A stretch of DNA of 64,000 nt from Hippopus hippopus (lineage: Eukaryota; Mollusca; Bivalvia; Cardiida; Cardiidae), in assembly GCA_946811185.2 (NCBI GenBank), contig OX328097.1, forward strand, positions 61,905,063 to 61,969,062. Reading direction: 5' to 3'. Both the position numbers and the translations under genes were made by a program. The notes under the pieces were generated by a model. That model saw only the letters and a list, made by a program, of their open reading frames with translations. It was not told where the DNA came from and ran no database searches. Below, piece after piece: positions 38,201 to 49,516 of the stretch (position 1 is its first letter; each line of letters starts with the position of its first letter).

Positions 38201-39813
38201 TAAAGTCGATTCGGCACCTTGTTAGGTACCGACCTTCGTATAGCGCTATCGATGAATTTCCGAATTGTTTGAAACATTTCTGTGAAACGTTTAGAAAAAT
38301 GAAGATCGTGTAGTCTTTGAAGAAAAAAATTATTTGACGTTGATTTATGCAAGACTGCTTCCAAAATTTCTCTAGTTATCGATGGGACATAAAGAAATCT
38401 TGCGTTTACAAACGGCCCCGACGGTGGGAAAAGGAAAAATGCTGGTTACCAGCATTTTATCATATTCCCAAATTCTTTTTAATAGCCTTCTTCCTCAGGG
38501 TCGTTCAAAGTCTGAATTGTTTTGTAAGGGTTTTAACTAAATCATACTAGTTTCAAAACAATACATGCTTTATATTTCAGAATGAGGACAGTTTGTTTCC
38601 TTTGTAGCAAGAGTAGATTAAGATCAGACCACCTAACATAGTAAAATCCCACTCCTATAGGCACACTATTTTAGATTTGAATTGTTTGCAGTCTATATGA
38701 TTATGCCCAAATATGAAAGTTAAGAAAGTGTTGTGTTTATAGTCTGACTAGGATTGTAAAATACTGTTTTAAAAATCAAAACCTTGATATCTGAGTACAG
38801 AAGTTTCAATATTTCAAAAGAGTCTTGCATAATGATGATTAATAATGATTTTAGAAATGCTTAAAATGCTATGGTAAAGGAAAATTTAGTCATCATGCTT
38901 AGTGTATTTACATGTTTACAAACCCTAGGGTGAGCTGTTGATATTTTCAATCTGACTTAAAGCATAATCTCAGACAAAAACCGCCATCACTAGTCCTTCT
39001 GAAAACCTTTGATTTTTAGTACAGCCAGATAAAGCTCAGCCAGTTGGATAAGTTGTTTCAAAAGTTTTTCTGAACATCCTTCAGAATGGAATAATATAGC
39101 CACACTTACCTTAGTTAAAACACATTGTCTCCTTTATGGTGTTATGGAATGGGGAAAAAATGACTTTGGTAAGACTGAAAAAAGAATCTGTTTGTCTACC
39201 AATGTTTTCAAAAACTTAAAAGCTACATTTTGTGAGGCTGACAGAAATGTCAGATAAAGGTTAACCTTGCAGGGGGCCACTGTTAGATCCACATTTGATT
39301 AATTGAATGGCGTTTAATGTCGTTTTCAACATTATTTCAGTCATATAACTGCTACAATTAACTTATTTATGTATGTCTGGGTTTTAGCAGTACTAGGCTA
39401 GGGCTCTGAAGTGTCTTGCCTAAGGACACTTGCACAGAAAAACATATGGCCATCAGGTAACAAGTCCGTAACTTTACTAGTAAGCCATGCAGGACCCAGT
39501 ACATTTAGAGGGGAGTTAATTTTTGTAAGAGTGTTCAGATTAATCTATGTCCACCATCTATGCATAAATTACTTTTTGTTTTTTAATCAAAAATTGTAAT
39601 TAAATGGATGCTGTTTCGTTATTCATACCTTCCCCATATGACAAGGTTTAGGCTCTGTAAATGTATCTGCAGACAACAATTCAGAAACTGATACAAATGA
39701 GCTGAAGTTCACTGTTATGATCGAAAAGACTATTCAAACAGGAGAAAATACTGTCTACCAGAATTTTGTCCTTGTCCCATGATGCTTTCAATTGCCTATT
39801 TCCTTCAGGGTTA
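35226..39813. other. Intergenic, 4.6 kb without a recognised gene
   Basis: AT-rich. There is a short perfect palindrome at about 37678-37708 (gcggatttgctatac and its complement). Remnants of the 389-585 MITE family occur near 36220 and 37300. Near 38090-38560 open frames occur on both strands but show no domain. Confidence 0.45.
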
Positions 39814-40026
39814 TTAACCCTTGTCCTGCTGAATAACTCAAATGATACCTTCAAGTCGATAGTAAAATCCCAAAGGTTGCTATTTCAAGGTAATTTTGAG
39901 GACGATAAATATCTCCTTATAGGACAGTGTAGATCAAAGATCAGACTGCACATTCTGTGCAATCTGATCTTAATCTACATTGTCCGCAAAAGGTCAGTGA
40001 GTCGCGCTTAGCAGCCTAAGGGTTAA
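39814..40026. mobile_element. MITE of the TTAACCCTTA family, intact
   Basis: Both ends are clear (ttaacccttgtcctgctg and gcagcctaagggttaa), with a central hairpin agactgcacattctgtgcaatct. About 213 bp. Confidence 0.75.
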
Positions 40027-40194
40027 CATGAGTGTTCAGTAAATTGTTAAAATAAACCCCAATCAAAATTTTCTCCAGATCCAGTTGTCAGATGCCAAGG
40101 AAACCTGACATGGATCCATATGTTGTATACTGGTCTATCTCACAGATTGATATAAATGTATAGCTTGTATTTGTATAAGGGTACGCTTATCTGT

Positions 40195-40371
40195 CTTGCT
40201 ATAGAGCTAGATTGTAGCAATGTGGTAGAGCGTTTGCCTACGGAGTTTGGACCTGAAGGTTCTAGGTTCAATCCCAGCCTTTGGGGCTATTCAGCAGAAC
40301 TGTTACAGATACATGTAATCAGTATTCAAAATACCTTATGGTTTGTCCAAACACTGCCCATATTGTGTGTG

Positions 40372-40402
<31 letters not shown>

Positions 40403-40406
40403 TTTT
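40195..40406 (+). repeat. tRNA-derived SINE
   Basis: A-box-like tagcaatgtggtagagcg at about 40215 and B-box ggttcaatccc at 40265-40275 form a tRNA-related head. The tail ends in a (gt)n run and about 20 T residues near 40365-40406. Confidence 0.6.
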
Positions 40407-41297
40407 AGCCTTTTAACACACAATAAATCCTATCTTTTATGAGTCCTGTGTAATAGGGCTTATGAAAACAGTGTTGGAAAACAAGACATCAGTATATCTT
40501 TTTTTTTTTCTTCTCCCAGAATTTTTTCTACCCTTTACAAATACAAACCACATAATATGAGGGCTCCATATCTAGTGAATTGTTTGTTTATGCTCAAAAC
40601 AGCAAGCTATTTGATTTTTTTGCCACAAATCAAATTATTTTGTAAAAGGCCAATAAATACTACCAGATATATATCTCTTTTCAAAAAAGTGTATGGTTAA
40701 ATTCAGGAAAATGATGCAATTTTGGGCGTTTGATAATGGAATTGTAGGCTACTTTAGCAATAGGTCTCTCTGTTTATTTTTATTACGCCAGATATGACGT
40801 CTTGATACTGATTTGAATATATAAATCCTTGTTGATGGTGCATGTTATTGATTAAGTACCATTCCCTTAAAGCTTTCCAAAACTGTGGCATGAAATCTAA
40901 TAATACCCAAAGAGGCTGAGCTTTGTATTAAGGAAATATCAATTCATATATTTTTTTCTAAATCTTGTCTTTCTTCTTCACTGATGATTTTCCAGCTATA
41001 ATTCAGTAAGTCATTTTTGAGTTTGTTGAGGGTATGAAAATCTGAATAGTTGGTTTTAATTTGGGGGAGTCAAAAATTTTGTCTTCTGGTAAGAAGTTCA
41101 AGAAGAAGGCACAAAAATTTCATATTGCATACATGTGTAAGTAGCAATATTTTGTACTCTTTGATCAAATTTGCTCATGATTGCTGAAACTGAATGACAG
41201 CTGTAGACCTTAACAATGTGTTTTTACAGAAATATCATTATATATCATCATCCTATTTTGTATAGTTTTTTAAGTCTTACTCATCAACAAATCAACA
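40407..41297. other. Left flank of the Polinton, no gene seen
   Basis: AT-rich host DNA with no recognised gene or repeat. It abuts the 6-bp target duplication of the next element. Confidence 0.5.
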
Positions 41298-41303
41298 ACT
41301 GAA
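41298..41303. repeat. Target-site duplication, left copy
   Basis: actgaa, identical to 58769-58774; 6 bp as expected for Polinton integration. Confidence 0.95.
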
Positions 41304-42062
41304 AGTAGTATAAAAACAGAGAGAGCTGAGTTTATCCAAAACCGACCATCTCCCTGCTTCAATCTAAAACCGACCATCTCCCTGCTTAAATTCAAAACCG
41401 ACCATCCCCCTGCTTAAATTCAAACCCAACCATCTCCCTGCCTAAATTTAAAACCGACCATCTCCCTGCCTGAATTTAAAACCGACCATCTCCCTGCTTA
41501 AATCCAAATACAACCATCCCCCTGCTTAAATCTAAACCCAACCATCCCCCTGCTTAAATCCAAACACAACCATCCCCCTGCTTAAATCCAAACCCGACCA
41601 TCCCCCTGCTTAAATCTAAACCCAACCATCCCCCTGCTTAAATCCAAACACAACCATCCCCCTGCTTAAATCCAAACGCGATCATCCCCCTGCTTAAACC
41701 CAAACCCAACCATCTCCCTGCTTATTACTACATTCCAACGATTCATATTTTTAGCCCATATACCTATATGAGCAAAATTACAACATTTTTATAAATCTAA
41801 CCTCAACCACATCTATGGTTATGCCGCTAAACAACATCCTAGTTAACTTGTCACATATTTTAGCCCATATACCTATATGAGCGAAATTACAGCATTTTTT
41901 AAATCGCCATATTATATATATTCTGCCCTATACATACTAAATTTTCTAAGATCTGCGTCTTTATCTTAGTGTGCCCCCAAGCTAATGTATCGATATTGTT
42001 CCCAAGGATATAGCGTTTATCGTCGTTACTACTTAATGCGACTTTATTTACCTCTTCAGTAT
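41304..42062. repeat. Left terminal inverted repeat (759 bp)
   Basis: Matches 58122-58768 in inverse. The outer 30 bp are unique. Then 14 units of a 28-bp minisatellite (ccatcnccctgcttaaat type, first at 41346, last at 41710), then about 350 bp of unique sequence with one clear mismatch to the other end (near 41850, a in the complement against c at 58337). It includes the last about 55 codons of the polymerase gene. Confidence 0.93.
41336..41730. repeat. 28-bp minisatellite, 14 units (left TIR)
   Basis: Units are strictly 28 bp apart: ccatc at 41346 and every 28 bases to 41710. They vary mainly at aaaccga/aaaccca and tccct/ccccct. The right TIR has 10 units. Confidence 0.93.
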
Positions 42063-45000
42063 ACAACTCATGATTATGGCTCCTAATAACTACCATTCTC
42101 CTTAATTGTGTTTTATTTTTAAACAAACACTCTTTATAATGATAATGTTTAATAAATGCTTTTACTACATGCCTTTTAATTCCCTTACATTTTTTACTTT
42201 CCTCCTCACCATCACACATTTTATAAGAGTATAGCTTAGACCTGAGGCCTACAAACTCCCCAATAATCTTACCACTTGTCTCATCTTTAAACATACCCAC
42301 AACTTTCTTATTTAATCCAGTGGGAATACCTGAAGGGTGATCAGGTGGGTAATCACTTGTATCAAACCAATCTTTAACATCACCACTAATATCCTTATAA
42401 AAATCTTGTTTCTATTTCATACATTAAGCTATCTGTATCAGTGAAAAGAAGTTTAACTTTTTCACCATATTTATCTTTAATATAATTATAATGAAAGTTA
42501 TACATCAATGTCTTACTTAAATCTAAAATACACATCCCTACATAAATAGGCTTATTAAAATATAAACGTTGTTTTTTCATTTGAATTATACATAAATTTT
42601 TATCAAGGGTAGTTATATTGTAATAGTTTGGTTTAGCGGTTAATTTTTCTGCTTTTTCCTTGGTACTAACTAATCTTATATCTACTCTATTCCTAATATT
42701 TTCCCTAGTCTTACCAAATACAGAATTATTCATAAGTTTAAAGAAATCCTTTTCAAATGCGGTTTTAGCTTTTGCTCTTAGTGTAGTATTTTTATCGATA
42801 TAAGGTTTTAACCATTCACTCTCATCAAAAGTTAACCCTCTATGAATCTTTTTAAACTTTAGACCTAAACTTAAATACAACTTTAAATTTTCATGGTGTA
42901 ATGTATATCTATTTTTATAATCTAAATTAGGTATAAGTTTTTCAACTTTACAGGTCTTTAATCTTTCGGGAGCTAATGGAAAATCATTATGCAACTCATG
43001 TAATTCTTTAGGATATTCTAAATCAACATCTAATATACAAGGGCAACTTTGCCAATTTTTTAAATTATTTTCATCTATCCATTTAAAATTTCCAATGGGA
43101 AGTTTTTGACACATTGCCCAACCATAGAGATTTATCGCATCTAAATAAGTAATAAATTTAGGTGGTTCATTTGGGTTATATTTTTTACCCATATGTGAAT
43201 TATTTGCTTTTGCATATCGTTTAAAAATGGTTGAGATACCTCCTCTTATTCCGTTTTCAATAAATAAAATCATATCAGGGTCTGATAATAATTCTAATTC
43301 TACCCTAGTAGTTTTTAACATTGCCTCCCAAGCTAATCCCGGCGCTGTATAAAACCATGCTGGATCTAATCCATAATTATTAAAGCAAACATTCCTAAAA
43401 TTTTCAAAGACATCCGCCAACAGTAAAACATCAGTCTTATTATATAAGTCATGATAATCTTTAAAAGTTTTCATCTCGAAGGTATTCCATACATTTAATG
43501 CATGCTGATAATCCTCCTCCCCAATTCCACTATATTTAAGCTTCGAGTAAAATTCTCTTTGTTTGGGTAGCTTTGTTACCTCTAATTTACTAAGGTTATC
43601 AAACCATTCATATGGGAATATACCCTTTTGAGAGACCAATTCAAGCTTTTCCCCCTCAAAATATTTCATAAGATTAGTCTTGTCTTCCATAGCTAGAGTG
43701 CTAGCTAATTCATCTAAACTTTTACCTAGAAATTTTAAACTATCAAGGAATCTAATCTCATGCGTTTTAATTTTCTTTATTTCTTTTTTCGTTTTCTTAT
43801 CTTTAACAGTGTATTCTATTGGCACATTTTTAGACACGCTAATATATGTTTCCTTGTTTGTTGGTATACAACTCGTCTCACCGGGTGTACTCATTAAATC
43901 TTTTATAAATAAATGAACATCATACTTACTATAATTATGAAAAAATATAGGTGTAAAAGTAGGCCTTCTACATTTTAAATTACACACACTGTGCGCAGCT
44001 CCCCTAAACTTTCCAGTATAATGACAATGGTCTCTTACTTTTTTCATGTCTTCTTTACATTTTGAAAATGACTCCCCACATATCCAGCAGTTTTCTGCTT
44101 TATCAAACTCTCTTTTATCCTTAACTCTATAAATCATTTCCCTCGTTGGTATCCTATCTATTTCTTTTATAACATTTTCTAAATCCTCTACGAATTTCTT
44201 AGATGCATTTTCGCCAGAATATTGAAAGATCTTAGAAGGGTAAAAATCTTCATAATGTGATTTAACATAAAAACAATATCCTGAAACATTATGCTCATTA
44301 ATTAATTTTGTCCCTTGCCTTTATTTTCGTTTTTATTTTCTAATGTAGCCTCCATATCCGCATAAATTGTCTTTGTTGTTTATTAAAATTCTTAAAAGAT
44401 ATCTTGGTACCCTTTTCAGGTAAGTCTATTCTACAGGCAACTTTTTCACCACAATACTCTAAATGTTTATTTAAAGTTTCTTCTTTTTGAAAATGATTTA
44501 AACATCTTTCACAAATATAAATTTTACCATTATGATCAGATAACTGTTTAGATAACAATCTACTCATATTTTTAATTAAACAATAATGTTTTTTACCATC
44601 CTTCTCAAGAAGTAAAAGATTAATATGATGTTCTCTTTTATAAACTTCTTTACTTAGACTAAGTGGATAAACACCAGTTAAATAATTATATCCAAAAATT
44701 GATACGGATATAGATGGGTTTAGGGTTTCGAATTTAATTCTATCTTGAAGGGAAACAGGGTAATTAATCCCTTCCATATTTATAGTGTTTAATAATGGTC
44801 TTAGTCTATCAATTTTTTCAGGGTTATTATCTGTTGGGTTCAAAGCTATAAGAATACAATAAGCAAAACACATATTATCATTCTTATTTATTGGATTAAT
44901 AACACTTTTTGTATTTGCTATCTTAGGAGGAGTTGGAAACCAAGATTTTCCTTTTATTGGGTTATATAATACTGTGTGTAATCTTAAATCAATTGCGTAA

Positions 45001-45849
45001 AAAACTTTATAATAATCTTGGTCCATTTCCCTAATTGCTATATTAATTAATATCTGTTCCCTCATTTCATCATATAATTCATCCACATCATCCCCATCTA
45101 AATTAACAAATGGAAAACCAGAATCGAAATTCATCTCTTTTAAATCATTTTCAATAGAGTGTATCATCATACATTTCATAATAAGTTTAACTTTTGTTCG
45201 GCGATTATTTTTCATAACATTGGTTAATTTATCTTTCGCTAAATCAAGTAAATCCTCAGGTGTAAAAACTCTTTTACCTTTTATAAGATATTGTTTGGTA
45301 AAACTTTTAAATGCTGATGGCCCTTCTTTAATCTCTATTTTATCTTTATCTATTTTATCTTTATCCTTGTATAACTTATCTATTTTTTCATTTAAAGCTT
45401 CTAAACTAGGTGATATATATATTTTTTTTTTTTGGAATTTCTCCAATACTATCTAAATAGTTCATCAATTCCTCAGCTGCGGCTTTAGGTGGAGCTGGTA
45501 CCAAGGGTGGTGTATAAGGTGTAGGTGTTGGTGTGTAAGGTGTTGGTTTTAATACAGGGGCTCCAAGATTACTAATATCATAATCTAATAATGGTGCTCC
45601 CCGATTAAGTAAGAGGTCAATTAATTGAGCTCTTCAAAGTCTTGAGTATCCTCTAATTCCTCGATTTTTAGATTCTTGTTTTAAGTCTCTTACTGTTAAC
45701 CTCCTGAATTGATCAGCAGGACTATGAGGTATAGGATTACTTAGACCCCCAATTAATTCACCTCTTCTAAGTCTTGAGTATCCTCGGATTCCTCTTGACT
45801 TGGCTAAATCTTTTAAACCTTGTATGGTATATATATTATAGTTTTCCAT
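41899..45849 (-). pseudogene. POLB: Protein-primed family B DNA polymerase, broken by five lesions
   Basis: Replicative polymerase of the element, which in the family primes DNA synthesis from a terminal protein. Full span about 1,317 codons, normal for Polintons. Order: two SAP-like repeats (RGIRGYSRL), a Pro/Thr linker, a C2HC finger (about 44430-44495), exonuclease motif I (DME, 44350-44358), an HNH/endonuclease-VII-like C/H cluster (43970-44090), palm motif A DAINLYGWAM (43112-43143), motif B KLMNNSVFGK (42712-42741) and motif C FTDTDSL (42425-42445), then the conserved KLYSYK tail. Lesions: TGA at 45634-45636, a frameshift in an A-run near 45425, frameshifts near 44370 and 44310 on either side of exonuclease motif I, and one near 42403. 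Palm motifs are intact. No full-length product can be made from this copy as read. Confidence 0.93.
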
Positions 45850-45860
45850 TTTTATATATG
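45850..45860 (-). promoter_or_regulatory. TATATATAAAA motif abutting POLB start
   Basis: On the minus strand ATATATAAAA lies directly before the ATG at 45849. Same motif as before five other genes of the element. Confidence 0.5.
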
Positions 45861-45918
45861 TAAAAAAAATCTTAACTAAATGTTAAAAATAATTTTATTA
45901 TGGAGTGACATAATAAAA

Positions 45919-46266
45919 TTATTGAATGTTAATCTTATATTTATTATTCCAAACTCTTCCGTCCCATTTTGTAACTGTTTGAGGACAACGATCTATAAAT
46001 TTACCCGCCTTGTATATTGATGGCAATACTATTATTTCACCAGTTTCAACATCCTCTAAAGTGACTTTCTTAGGATTTTGCTTAATAGTTTTTAATCTTT
46101 CAAACTTTGGATCCTCGCTTATTTCTTTTTCAGGCAACTTAGGAGACACCTCCGGTAACAATCCATGTTTTTTCACCAACTCAACTAAGCGTTTTTTATC
46201 CCAGTATGAGCAGAAATTTATATTATTTTCTTTAAGAATTTTTTTTAAATCTATAATCTTTATCAT
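45919..46266 (-). CDS. SAP-like and NUMOD1-like DNA-binding protein
   Basis: 115 residues. Residues 1-37 look like a SAP/LEM-type helical DNA-binding motif (LKKILKENNINFCSYWDKKR). Residues about 70-115 (GEIIVLPSIYKAGKFIDRCP, then KWDGRVWNNKYKI) resemble the NUMOD1 module of homing-endonuclease-associated proteins. No nuclease catalytic motif is present, so a DNA-binding accessory role is inferred. Next gene downstream of MCP in the leftward block; ATG preceded by the TATATATAAAA motif. Confidence 0.65.
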   Translation of the reverse strand: MIKIIDLKKILKENNINFCSYWDKKRLVELVKKHGLLPEVSPKLPEKEISEDPKFERLKTIKQNPKKVTLEDVETGEIIVLPSIYKAGKFIDRCPQTVTKWDGRVWNNKYKINIQ

Positions 46267-46278
46267 TTTTATATATAA
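46267..46278 (-). promoter_or_regulatory. TATATATAAAA motif before the SAP/NUMOD1 gene
   Basis: Minus-strand TATATATAAAA runs directly into ATG at 46266. Confidence 0.5.
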
Positions 46279-46289
46279 AAAAAAGTATC

Positions 46290-47609
46290 TTAATACACTA
46301 CAGACATTTTATTTCCATCAGACTGAAAGTTAATAAACTTATCACTAATAATAACAGCATATGCCTCTGTGTTCGCATTCACATTTACACCAAAATTTAC
46401 CTTAATTTGAATATCAGTAACAGAATATTTTAATCTCTCGCTTTGTTTGGAAACGTCAAATAAAAACAAAGGATATAGAGTTCTATAATCTGAGGGGGAA
46501 ATGTTAGGGTTCGATATTAATTCATCCATGTTAAAAAACTTAGATCTAAATAACGCAGTGTCTCCATATGCTCTACTAAATTGCTGTTTACCAAATGAAA
46601 GATTATAGTCAACCGCAGGGTATCGGGTAGTATTTAGCGTAACATAAATATTATTAACGTTTAAATTGTTAAATATAGATGCATTTTGTCTTTGGTTATT
46701 ACTTTTATTAGTTTGAAAGCCGACAATGATAAAACGTGGTACCTCGGGAGATGATTTAACGGAAAGTCTCCAGGTAAATGATGTTGTCTGAGGAACTGCG
46801 ATAGATTCACACTGTAGCATTCTATATCCAGCTGGTAATTTTTCTTTTTTCTCGATAATTTTATAAAGTGCCATCTTCTCATTATCCGCAGGTATCACGT
46901 GAGGCATAAACCAAGATATCTTATCTAATCTAATTTTACCTACAGGAGCAGCGTTGGCCCAAAAGATTGCATCATTATCATTATTTCTTGTTAATGTGAG
47001 AGTTTGCTTCATTCCATACAATATTTTATTATAGTCATGACAAAAACCAAATATATGCTTTAAAGGAACCCTAAAACTAAATGAACCTACTGGATCAATA
47101 GTATTATTAATGATGTATTGTCTTCTTATTTCCCATCCTGCATTTTCATCAGTATTAGCAGTAGTTCCAGTATCCTTATACCACAATTGGTTTAACCCCT
47201 GTGATTTAGAAAAATTATCTGGATATTTTAACAACCCAAGCATTGTAGTAGCCTGGCCAGGATGTGTTAAAGATTCAATATCCATACCAGAAAGTTGATA
47301 CCTAATATTTTTAAACAGGTACATTAAGGCGTTGTTTGTTAAAGCAATATTAACATCGTCTGCGGCTATATCGTAAGCAGTTCCATCAGCATTCTTTACT
47401 AATTGACCTTCTATAAGTAAATAACTCTCACTAGGATGAGTAAAAATATCTTGGGTTTCAATACTAATCCTAATATCTCCTCCCGAGTTGTTGAGATTTA
47501 CGCCAGTGATCGGTTCATACTCATGGTGTTCATACTCATCAATACCAACAGTTTTTGGAGTTGGTTCGGTAACTTTTAACATTGAGTTTACGTTTTCTAA
47601 AACATTCAT
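46290..47609 (-). CDS. MCP: Major capsid protein candidate (double jelly-roll)
   Basis: 439 residues, intact. Rich in beta-strand pattern with few charged helices; conserved-looking blocks are SIETQDIFTHPSESYLLIEG, RQYIINNTIDPVGSFSFRVP and a C-terminal VSKQSERLKYSVTDIQIKVN. Position in the leftward structural block, size, and resemblance to proteins that accompany Polinton ATPase and protease genes support the double-jelly-roll major capsid protein (I believe PY in the older naming). The fold itself cannot be seen from sequence alone. In the family this forms the hexagonal capsomer. ATG is preceded by AATAATAAAAA. Confidence 0.75.
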   Translation of the reverse strand: MNVLENVNSMLKVTEPTPKTVGIDEYEHHEYEPITGVNLNNSGGDIRISIETQDIFTHPSESYLLIEGQLVKNADGTAYDIAADDVNIALTNNALMYLFKNIRYQLSGMDIESLTHPGQATTMLGLLKYPDNFSKSQGLNQLWYKDTGTTANTDENAGWEIRRQYIINNTIDPVGSFSFRVPLKHIFGFCHDYNKILYGMKQTLTLTRNNDNDAIFWANAAPVGKIRLDKISWFMPHVIPADNEKMALYKIIEKKEKLPAGYRMLQCESIAVPQTTSFTWRLSVKSSPEVPRFIIVGFQTNKSNNQRQNASIFNNLNVNNIYVTLNTTRYPAVDYNLSFGKQQFSRAYGDTALFRSKFFNMDELISNPNISPSDYRTLYPLFLFDVSKQSERLKYSVTDIQIKVNFGVNVNANTEAYAVIISDKFINFQSDGNKMSVVY

Positions 47610-47664
47610 TTTTTATTATTGCAATTATAATTTTAAATAAAAATTATAATTGTATCACTTTTAA

Positions 47665-48033
47665 TTAAAACTCTAACCAAAGCTGGGGAAAAGCTTTATC
47701 TTCACTATTAACAAACACACCCTTAAGTTTAATTTCATTTAGTTTATTTTTTGGGATAAATGTTTTCTTTTTAGGGTAAATTCTATTTCCATACACAAGT
47801 GTTACAGGGGTTATATTGTACTCTTCTAAATGTTTATTTACTTTTTCCTCAATCTCTTTCATTACGTTTACTTTACTAGGAGGCAACTTTATAACAGCTT
47901 TTTGATGTCTATAAGCTGTGTTATTAATTTCAAGAATCTCACAATCTTTTAGGTTTAAAGATGCACCTATTATATGAATAGTACTATTTCTGTATTTTGA
48001 ATAATATTCACGATCAAATATTAAGTTTGACAT
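47665..48033 (-). CDS. Conserved small Polinton protein, function unknown
   Basis: 122 residues, intact, mixed alpha/beta. Ends KLKGVFVNSEDKAFPQLWLE, a motif I associate with Polinton-borne proteins, but no enzyme signature is visible. It sits between the MCP and a small basic protein, so a virion or assembly role is a guess. TATA-like TTATATAAAAAA lies just upstream of ATG. Confidence 0.6.
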   Translation of the reverse strand: MSNLIFDREYYSKYRNSTIHIIGASLNLKDCEILEINNTAYRHQKAVIKLPPSKVNVMKEIEEKVNKHLEEYNITPVTLVYGNRIYPKKKTFIPKNKLNEIKLKGVFVNSEDKAFPQLWLEF

Positions 48034-48121
48034 TCTCTTTTTTATATAATAAATATAATTTTCTTAACTTATTTTTTTCTTCATACTACCTTAATGCCTG
48101 CTCCACTGTTTAATTTTTTAA

Positions 48122-48478
48122 CTAGTCTTGAATAGCTATGGCACTTCCATCTATTAATGTATTAATATTTTGTGTTTTAGGGGTATCTGTGGGTTTTGGT
48201 GTTGCGTTATATTTTTGTAAAATTTTCTTTGATTTTGGTGTTAAAGCTTTTGTAACTATTTTTTTTCCTGCTTCTACAGCTGCACTCTTTCCAACCTCTA
48301 AAGCTTTCTTTGCTCCTTCCTTAGCTACACTCTTTCCCACATCAAGGGCAGAAGATGCTATTTGTTTACCTGCGCTACATGTAAAAATCTTCGCTAAAAA
48401 GTTAGCAATGCTGTCAAAGATTCCAGTACCACCGTATGAATAACTTCTTTTAAATCCGTATTTATTATTGACAATCAT
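48122..48478 (-). CDS. Small basic repeat protein, virion-core-like
   Basis: 118 residues. Residues 40-80 contain a repeated amphipathic helix (ALDVGKSVAKEGAKKALEVGK, then KSAAVEAGKKI) followed by LTPKSKKIL. The Ala/Lys/Gly-rich composition resembles small adenovirus-type core or membrane-lytic proteins, but homology is not shown. Intact; in the leftward structural block. Confidence 0.55.
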   Translation of the reverse strand: MIVNNKYGFKRSYSYGGTGIFDSIANFLAKIFTCSAGKQIASSALDVGKSVAKEGAKKALEVGKSAAVEAGKKIVTKALTPKSKKILQKYNATPKPTDTPKTQNINTLIDGSAIAIQD

Positions 48479-48529
48479 TTTTTATACTATAGACATTAAA
48501 TTTTTATAAGCGTTTGAATTTAAAACACC

Positions 48530-49384
48530 TTATCTTTTTAATTCATCACAAATACTGACTAACTCATTTCTTACACCTGTGTTACCTGCTTCTTTACTTG
48601 CCAACAACAGATCTAGTCTTTCTATTAATGCGTTAGGGTCAGACGGGACAACAACGATACCCTGTCCCTCATAAAATCTTTTATTATCCCAAATAGGTTT
48701 AAGTATAGTGAGCCATTTTACACCTCCAGAAGATTTAGGACTTGGATTTTTCGGATCGTTATTTTTACGAAGAGCATTTGTTTTTACCATCAACTTCGCA
48801 TAATTGACGTAATCATCAGCTGAATAAGTATTATTATCTGGTTGTTTAGACGTGATTAACTCCCATAGGCCAGGCGTGCCTTCATATTTCTCATTTCCCT
48901 GAAAAATATCATTTTCTTGAACATTAACTTCTTTGTTTCCAATATAAAATTTACCCCTTCTGCGAGTTATTCCAAACGTTTTATCAGAAGGTTCTTTCTT
49001 ATCACTATACGTTCCTAAATATTTATCCGCTATTTCACTAATAAATAATTTATCTAATCCTTCTTCTGGTGATTTATCATAAGCTTGAATAGAAGGAAAG
49101 TCTGGGAACTTAATAGCTTGCGGTAAGTTTTCTACACCTTCTTTAATAGGTCTAAGCCCTTCAGTAATCTCCCTTGTTGTAGTTTTTTGTGCTTCTGTAA
49201 TATCCCTTGCTGCAGTTTTTTGTGTTTCCGTAATAGGTTTAAAAAACTTTGAAAGATCGGTTTGAAGTTGCTGTTCGCCTGTTCTCTCCGCTATTAGATT
49301 ATCCCGAATATTCTGTTTTGTTTCAAGATACTCTTTTACAATTAAATCCCTTTTTGCAGGATCAGTGATTTTTAAAAAAGACAT
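48530..49384 (-). CDS. Conserved Polinton structural-block protein
   Basis: 284 residues, intact. The N-terminal 90 residues are predicted coiled coil with repeats of ITEAQKTTTREITEG type. The C-terminal part carries a conserved-looking domain: TFGITRRRGKFYIGNKEV, then YEGTPGLWELITSKQPD and NALRKNNDPKNPSPKSSGG. I recognise this domain as recurrent in invertebrate Polintons, but its role is unknown. The coiled coil suggests a minor structural or scaffold role. Confidence 0.6.
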   Translation of the reverse strand: MSFLKITDPAKRDLIVKEYLETKQNIRDNLIAERTGEQQLQTDLSKFFKPITETQKTAARDITEAQKTTTREITEGLRPIKEGVENLPQAIKFPDFPSIQAYDKSPEEGLDKLFISEIADKYLGTYSDKKEPSDKTFGITRRRGKFYIGNKEVNVQENDIFQGNEKYEGTPGLWELITSKQPDNNTYSADDYVNYAKLMVKTNALRKNNDPKNPSPKSSGGVKWLTILKPIWDNKRFYEGQGIVVVPSDPNALIERLDLLLASKEAGNTGVRNELVSICDELKR

Positions 49385-49516
49385 TTTTTTATTACTAAAA
49401 ATAATTTTTTATCCTAGTTTTAACATAATTTTTAACATAGTTTTTAACATAATTTTTAACATAATTTTTATCACGTTTCATAACTAAAGCTGCATGAAAA
49501 CTTTATTTTTGGTCTT

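Noticed and set aside
40215..40280. Functional tRNA gene
   Set aside because: The head is followed by a (gt)n/poly(T) tail and lacks a proper acceptor stem; fits a SINE.
41336..41730. 28-bp regular repeats as a CRISPR array
   Set aside because: Units are contiguous with no spacers, lie inside the TIR of a eukaryotic element and vary like a minisatellite.
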